Of a stretch of DNA of 46,469 bases, positions 42,452-46,469 are shown in pieces. Position 1 is the stretch's first letter. Every line of letters starts with the position of its first letter. The DNA lies in the NCBI GenBank assembly GCA_934454585.1, contig CAKSFP010000023.1, positions 1-46,469 on the forward strand. The letters are read 5' to 3'. The translations under genes were made by a program, and so were the position numbers. This stretch comes from an uncultured Clostridia bacterium (GTDB taxonomy: Bacteria > Bacillota > Clostridia > UMGS1810). The notes below the pieces were generated by a model. The model did not search any database. It was given only the letters and a program-made list of their open reading frames with translations, and was not told the origin of the DNA.

Positions 42452-42484
42452 TGTATTAATCAAGCAGTACAATAATACAATGAT
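42447..42484. promoter_or_regulatory. 12-bp inverted repeat, probable GntR operator
   Basis: ATCATTGTATTA (42447-42458) and TAATACAATGAT (42473-42484) are perfect complements separated by 14 nt. They cover the -10 and the transcription start of the gntR promoter, an ideal place for repression by the encoded YtrA-type regulator. Confidence 0.7.
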
Positions 42485-42528
42485 ACAGCATTACAGCCGA
42501 GAGACGGTGACGAAAGGAGAGAGCGGAG

Positions 42529-42900
42529 ATGAAATGGAAATTTGACAATGACAGGCCTATATATCTGCAGATTGTGGAGCAGTTCAAGCAGTCCATACTC
42601 TCGGGCGAGGCGGAGCCCGGCGAAAAGCTAATGACTGTGCGCGAGCTTGCCGCCGATGCCGGGGTAAACCCTAATACCATGCAGCGGGCACTTGCGGAGC
42701 TGGAGCGCGACGGACTTATGTATACAAACCGCACAAGCGGCAGATACATCACCGACGACAAGGCGGTCATAGACGGGCTGAAGAAAGGGTTTGCCAAAAA
42801 AAAGCTTGAAAAATTTTTGGACGACATGGAGAGAATCGGTCTTGGCGTTGACGAAACGATTGAACTTTTGAGAGAATACGGGGGTAGAAAAAATGGGTGA
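42529..42900 (+). CDS. GntR-family regulator, YtrA type
   Basis: A protein of 123 residues. The winged-helix GntR domain fills the first ~75 residues: DNDRPIYLQIVEQFKQSILS, KLMTVRELAADAGVNPNTMQ and RALAELERDGLMYTNRTSGR. A short helical tail follows (KKKLEKFLDDMERIGLGVDE) with no effector domain, which is typical of the YtrA subfamily. These repress adjacent ABC exporter genes and in some bacteria respond to cell-wall stress. It overlaps the ATPase gene by 8 bp. Confidence 0.93.
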   Translation: MKWKFDNDRPIYLQIVEQFKQSILSGEAEPGEKLMTVRELAADAGVNPNTMQRALAELERDGLMYTNRTSGRYITDDKAVIDGLKKGFAKKKLEKFLDDMERIGLGVDETIELLREYGGRKNG

Positions 42901-43594
42901 CATGATATTTGAATGTAAGAATCTGTGCAAAAACTACGGCAAAAAACAGGCGCTGAACAATGTCAGTTTTTCGCTTGAGAGAGGCAGAATAGTCGGATTG
43001 CTCGGACCTAACGGCAGCGGCAAGACCACGCTCATCAAAATAGCCAATGAGCTGCTTGAGCCGACAAGCGGAGAATTGCTCATCTGCGGAGCAAAGCCGG
43101 GCGTGGGCACAAAGAGCAGAGTGTCATATCTGCCGGACTGCGTGGCACTGCCGGATTGGATGAAAGTGAGCGATCTTGTGAAGTTTTACGGGCAGTTTTA
43201 TGCCGATTTCTCATCGGAGAAAGCCGAAAAAATGCTTGATAACCTCGGTGTGGAGAAGGATGCAAAACTGAAAACTCTCTCCAAGGGGAACAAGGAGAAG
43301 GTGCAGCTTATACTAACCATGAGCCGCAATGCGGATGTGTACCTGCTCGATGAGCCTATGGGCGGAGTAGACCCGGCAACGAGGGATTATATACTCAACA
43401 CCATAATCTCGAATTACAGCGAAAAATCGACAGTGATGATATCGACCCACCTCATAGCTGATGTGGAAAAAGTGCTTGATGAAGTGATATTCATAAACAA
43501 AGGGGAAATAGCGCTGCAAAGCTCGGTTGACGAAATTCGCAATGCTAAGGGCATGAGCGTGGATGAACTTTTCAGGGAGGTATTCAAATGTTAG
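42893..43594 (+). CDS. ABC transporter ATP-binding protein
   Basis: A protein of 233 residues. Walker A is LLGPNGSGKTTLIK (about 37-50). The signature is LSKGNKEKVQL, which lacks the usual second Gly-Gln (LSGGQ) as in many YtrB-like ATPases. Walker B is VYLLDEPMGGVDP and the H-loop is ISTHL. Bacitracin/YtrB-type exporters of this size pair with one permease. It starts inside gntR and overlaps the permease gene by 7 bp. Confidence 0.94.
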   Translation: MGDMIFECKNLCKNYGKKQALNNVSFSLERGRIVGLLGPNGSGKTTLIKIANELLEPTSGELLICGAKPGVGTKSRVSYLPDCVALPDWMKVSDLVKFYGQFYADFSSEKAEKMLDNLGVEKDAKLKTLSKGNKEKVQLILTMSRNADVYLLDEPMGGVDPATRDYILNTIISNYSEKSTVMISTHLIADVEKVLDEVIFINKGEIALQSSVDEIRNAKGMSVDELFREVFKC

Positions 43595-44394
43595 GAAAAC
43601 TTATGAAATATGAATTTAAGGCAAGCGGCAGGGTGCTTTTGCCGCTGTACGGTGCGGTCATTGTTACAGCGATACTTTCGGGCCTTGCGGCAAAGGGTGT
43701 CGATTATTCGTTTGCCGACATCGGCATTTTCCGATTGCTTACTGTTGTCATTATGCTGGTGTACTGCGTTTTAATGGTGGCGTCATGTGCAGTCGGTTTC
43801 ATCATTGCAATTATCCGTTTCAAGAAGAATCTCTTTGACAGTGAGGGGTATCTCATGCACACTCTGCCGGTAAATGCGGCGGCACATATTTTTTCAAAAC
43901 TTATCGTGGCAAGCGTCTATGAGATAGTTGGAGTTTTGGTAGCTCTGCTGTCGATGTTTTTGGTTGCTTTACCGGGGATATCATTCAGCAATCTTGACTT
44001 TGCCGACATGGTTTTTCAGCTTGAACAGCTTTTTGCAATGTACGGTGACGCAATTGTCCTTTACGGCATTGAGGCACTTATACTCGGTTTTGTCGGGTTG
44101 CTGTTTGCAAACCTGATCGTCTATGCGGCAATAAGCATAGGCCACAGCACAAATTCGCATAAGGTGCGCAATTCGTTCGGGGCATACATCGTCCTATACA
44201 TTGCTGTGCAGATTATTAATTCCGTGGGTTTGGTGAGTACACCGCTCCGCCTGCTTGTGGAAAATGCCGCCAGAGGCGGCATATACGGCGCTTCGCCATT
44301 TATGATAGTGCTCATTTTTGTGAACCTGGCGTATGCGGCGGTGTTCTTCCTTATCACAAGGTATTTTATGAAGAATAAACTTAATCTGCAATAA
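43588..44394 (+). CDS. ABC transporter permease
   Basis: A membrane protein of 268 residues with about six helices (around 17-38, 48-75, 105-130, 150-175, 185-210 and 238-260). The N-terminal LMKYEFKASGRVLLPLYGAV is typical of permeases that pair with YtrB-like ATPases. The substrate is unknown. It is the last gene of the gntR operon and is followed by the long palindromic terminator at 44419. Confidence 0.88.
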   Translation: MLGKLMKYEFKASGRVLLPLYGAVIVTAILSGLAAKGVDYSFADIGIFRLLTVVIMLVYCVLMVASCAVGFIIAIIRFKKNLFDSEGYLMHTLPVNAAAHIFSKLIVASVYEIVGVLVALLSMFLVALPGISFSNLDFADMVFQLEQLFAMYGDAIVLYGIEALILGFVGLLFANLIVYAAISIGHSTNSHKVRNSFGAYIVLYIAVQIINSVGLVSTPLRLLVENAARGGIYGASPFMIVLIFVNLAYAAVFFLITRYFMKNKLNLQ

Positions 44395-44418
44395 ATTATT
44401 AATGGTAATTGTAATTGT

Positions 44419-44478
44419 CTGCTTCAAGCTATCGAAAAAGTCCGGAATTTTCCGGACTTTTTCGATAGCTTGAAGCAG
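44419..44478. terminator. 60-nt perfect palindrome, bidirectional terminator
   Basis: Arms 44419-44447 and 44450-44478 are perfect 29-bp complements with a 2-nt centre (TT). The core AAAAAGTCCGGAA/TTCCGGACTTTTT is a normal bidirectional terminator, but the pairing continues through the T-run for 16 more bases. It lies between the permease and the convergent regulator remnant, whose frame runs into it. Confidence 0.85.
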
Positions 44479-45065
44479 ATCTTCGTGCAGATGGTTAAAT
44501 TTATGAATGTTGTAACGGACGATGAGGTATTGTTTTTGTATTCTGAATCAACTGAGAATTTCAATATAATGTGTCCTTTCAAAAGCTTGCAGCGAAAAGC
44601 CGAGTCTGAGAGATAAAGCTTTTCGGCAAGCGCACTGTATGAAACATCGTTTGCAATACCATTCAAAATCATAGCAAGCGATATATCCGGTGAGCCGAAA
44701 ATTGCGTCAAGACCGATTATCCTTTTTATTTTTTCATCGTCAAGTATGGTACGGGTACACGGCTCGAATTTATTTGAAAATATATAGATGTCAATTCCCA
44801 ATTCAATATTCTGCGTGCTTTCGCGCACGATTATGTCGTAATCCGCAAGAATACTAACCGAGCTTACCGACGGGTTGTCGTCAAGATAGTAATATGCCTT
44901 GCGCGCCTGTGTGCCCATTTCGCGGTATTTGGGAGCAACGCTCGTAACCGTCGGGGTTATGTTTTCGCATATGGACGAATTTCCGTAACCTGCCACAAAC
45001 ACATCTTCGGGAATTTTAATTCCGATTTTGCGCGCCTCGGACATATGAGCTTTGAAACCGTCGGG
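44424..45065 (-). pseudogene. remnant of a PBP1/LacI-type regulator
   Basis: The frame begins in mid-domain. Directly after the stop of the AraC gene, and in the same reading frame, it reads DGFKAHMSEARKIGIKIPED, VFVAGYGNSSICENITP, TSVAPKYREMGTQARKAYYY, which is the C-terminal lobe of a periplasmic-binding-type sensor. A region follows with a putative helix-turn-helix (SYSALAEKLYLSDSAFRCKL), after which the sequence loses resemblance and the frame ends in the palindrome. The N-terminal lobe, about 150 residues or more, is absent. Translation could start at an ATG at 45044, but the product would be a fragment. It is most likely a decayed regulator. Confidence 0.7.
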
Positions 45066-45983
45066 TTATACGATGGTTCCGACTGCTTTTTTATGTTCGC
45101 TTTTCATTGATTTTGCCGCGTCGGACAGGGCCATCACAGATTTTTGATATTCCGTCGGCGTCATGCCCGTTCGCAGCTTGAATTGCCTCGAAAAGTAATG
45201 GATACTGTCGTACCCGAGTTTGGCGGCAATTTGCGATATATTCATACTTCCGCTTCGTATATATTTTTTTGCTTCCTCCGTTTTCAGATGTATGTAATAC
45301 TCTGTCACACCCGAATTTGCATATGCGGCAAACAGCCGTTTCAGTGAGCTTTTGCTTAAGTTTGTGAAATTTTCTATATCCGCGACTGTTAGTTTGTCGC
45401 CGAGGTGTTCGTTCATGTATCTCACCGTTTTGTCAAACATCTCTCCGCTGCCGGGTGATGTGTGTATTTTCTCGGCACTGCCACTCTGTCTTGCATAACT
45501 TATCAGCAATTCGGTAAGGTATAGCTTTATTAACTGCTGCGCGCCTGTGGGGGAATCCTTGCGCTTTATCAGGCTTTTTGTCGGCTTGGTCAGTGTCGAT
45601 TCGAATGCCTGCGGATATTCGCTTATGATTTTAGATATCAGATTTTTGTCATCGCCCGATGTGTGGAATATGCCGCTATGCAGTGCGCCGTGCGCATCGC
45701 GGCTCAGTGAAAAAGATATCACAAAAACATTAGGTGAGCTTATACTGTCGGAATGCTCGGCGTGCCACACATTTGGCGCAATCACAACCGCCTCGCCGCT
45801 GTGAACTAACAGTTTCTTTTCGTCCAGGCTGAATGTGAAATCGCCTTTATCAACATATATTATCTCCCAAAAATCATGATTCTCTCCCAAAAATTCGTAA
45901 TTGCGCATAAATTCAAAATAATATATTGTATAAAGCTTGTCCACCGTGATGTCGTCGCAGATATCCGTCGGGATAAAACCCAT
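45066..45983 (-). CDS. AraC-family regulator with cupin domain
   Basis: A protein of 305 residues. The N-terminal cupin-like sensor includes NHDFWEIIYVDKGDFTFSLD and SGEAVVIAPNVWHAEHSD. The C-terminal AraC DNA-binding domain has LTVADIENFTNLSKSSLKRL, SGVTEYYIHLKTEEAKKYIR, MNISQIAAKLGYDSIHYFSR and FKLRTGMTPTEYQ. The ATG at 45983 has AAGGAGG 7 nt upstream; the frame extends upstream only because it crosses the 279-bp element. Its target is not obvious. Genes it once controlled may have been lost in the rearranged zone. Confidence 0.9.
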   Translation of the reverse strand: MGFIPTDICDDITVDKLYTIYYFEFMRNYEFLGENHDFWEIIYVDKGDFTFSLDEKKLLVHSGEAVVIAPNVWHAEHSDSISSPNVFVISFSLSRDAHGALHSGIFHTSGDDKNLISKIISEYPQAFESTLTKPTKSLIKRKDSPTGAQQLIKLYLTELLISYARQSGSAEKIHTSPGSGEMFDKTVRYMNEHLGDKLTVADIENFTNLSKSSLKRLFAAYANSGVTEYYIHLKTEEAKKYIRSGSMNISQIAAKLGYDSIHYFSRQFKLRTGMTPTEYQKSVMALSDAAKSMKSEHKKAVGTIV

Positions 45984-46012
45984 GTGCACACCTCCTTCTT
46001 TTTTTGATGAGT

Positions 46013-46291
46013 TAGGCAAACGGGACCCGAACCCGTATTGGTTTAACATAGAGATTTTCGCCGTTATTGCGTCAAACACCTTGAAAATACGGCAAGTATT
46101 CTCTGCGGTGTTTTCCTTATACCGACAAAAATCTCTTATGTTAAACTGCTCGCACCTGCCGATGAGATGTTTTTCGCAAGATTTCAGTGCGGCAGGATGC
46201 AGGCAGGCTTGACGCCTGTCAAATCCGACAAGCTGAAAGATTGCAAAAACATCCATCGTCAGGCAATGCGTGTTCGAGTCTCGTTTGCCTA
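46013..46291. mobile_element. 279-bp non-coding element, copy 2 (inverted relative to copy 1)
   Basis: The reverse complement of copy 1 (37859-38137), with about six substitutions in 279 bp. It has the same TA-bounded, T-arm-like ends. The left end lies 29 bp upstream of the AraC start. The right end is directly joined to an IS3 transposase fragment. Confidence 0.92.
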
Positions 46292-46469
46292 CCGCGAAGC
46301 ATTAGCAGAGTACAATATTACACAAAGCATATCAAGAAAGGGTGATCCGTATGACAATGCCGTAGCAGAAAACTTTTTCAGCTGTCTTAAGCGTGAACTT
46401 GTTCACCACAAGCACTACAGAACCAGGTCTGAAGCGCAAGCTGATATATTTGCTTACATTGAAGCTTAT
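46290..46469 (+). pseudogene. IS3-family transposase (orfB), C-terminal part, truncated at both visible ends
   Basis: Translated from 46290: YREALAEYNITQSISRKGDP, then YDNAVAENFFSCLKRELVHH, then KHYRTRSEAQADIFAYIEAY, up to the window edge. This is the C-terminal part of the DDE integrase domain of IS3-family transposases, with the catalytic Glu in NAVAENFF. The first two Asp of the triad and the whole N-terminus are missing because the coding sequence begins exactly at the border of the 279-bp element. The remaining ~20-30 residues and the insertion-sequence end lie outside the window. Confidence 0.9.

Noticed and set aside
46013..46256. An N-terminal extension of the AraC regulator across the element
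   Set aside because: The frame is open by chance through the repeat. The true start at 45983 has a perfect AAGGAGG, and the extra residues equal those of the other copy, unrelated to any AraC protein.

Overview
The window looks like a chromosomal segment of a Gram-positive, probably anaerobic gut-type member of the Bacillota (class Clostridia). The evidence is the MurT/GatD lipid II amidation pair, a single-chain glycyl-tRNA synthetase, an S-layer-homology (SLH) protein, a PocR-type AraC regulator, a potassium-dependent membrane pyrophosphatase, a YtrA-type GntR-ABC cassette and consensus sigma-A promoters (several are TTGACA-N17-TATAAT-like). Species cannot be assigned from the sequence alone.

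Layout. The left edge is the 3' end of a 5S rRNA and its terminator. It is followed by an inverted-repeat element, a two-gene lipoprotein/membrane-protein unit, RNase P RNA (rnpB) and a TRIC/UPF0126 membrane protein (1-2831). Next come a minus-strand PTS IIC-murT-gatD group (3066-6171), a two-gene unit of unknown function (beta-propeller-like plus DUF4397, 6324-8182), tRNA-Pro, glyS and a class II fructose-bisphosphate aldolase (8354-10895). A minus-strand DUF624-rnhA-ftsH operon (11199-14382) and a lone SDR reductase follow. Positions 15446-21561 hold a MacAB-like efflux operon (adaptor, ATPase, permease) ending in an SLH protein.

A PocR/AraC regulator faces a tight five-gene operon (22558-29210): an L-fucose/arabinose-isomerase-like enzyme, an FGGY kinase, a DUF4432 mutarotase-like protein, a second class II aldolase and a GH36 alpha-galactosidase-like enzyme. 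Together they read as a complete route from an alpha-glycoside to DHAP plus an aldehyde, with the exact sugar unknown. A leucine-rich-repeat surface protein, a tetR gene cut off from its own promoter by a MITE-like insertion, a GNAT acetyltransferase with its middle deleted, a four-helix-bundle gene and tRNA-Leu follow. The right third is mostly housekeeping: an EF-G-like GTPase, secDF, citrate synthase, membrane pyrophosphatase and a GntR-ABC operon. It ends in a scarred zone with regulator remnants, an AraC regulator, a mobile-looking 279-bp element and an IS3-family transposase fragment running off the edge.

The most unusual content is between the genes. At least five families of structured repeats are visible. 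(1) A 108-bp multi-hairpin cassette occurs in two copies, each just beyond the terminator of a tRNA gene, and the copies differ by compensatory stem substitutions. (2) A 159-bp tandem hairpin array abuts one of those cassettes. (3) Imperfect palindromes of roughly 67-90 bp occur in three intergenic gaps, in opposite orientations. (4) A 279-bp element occurs in two nearly identical inverted copies, with termini shaped like tRNA T-arms and TA at both ends. (5) A 175-bp element carries nested hairpins and a perfect 19-bp-arm palindrome. These, rather than any single gene, are what I would examine first, together with the sugar operon.
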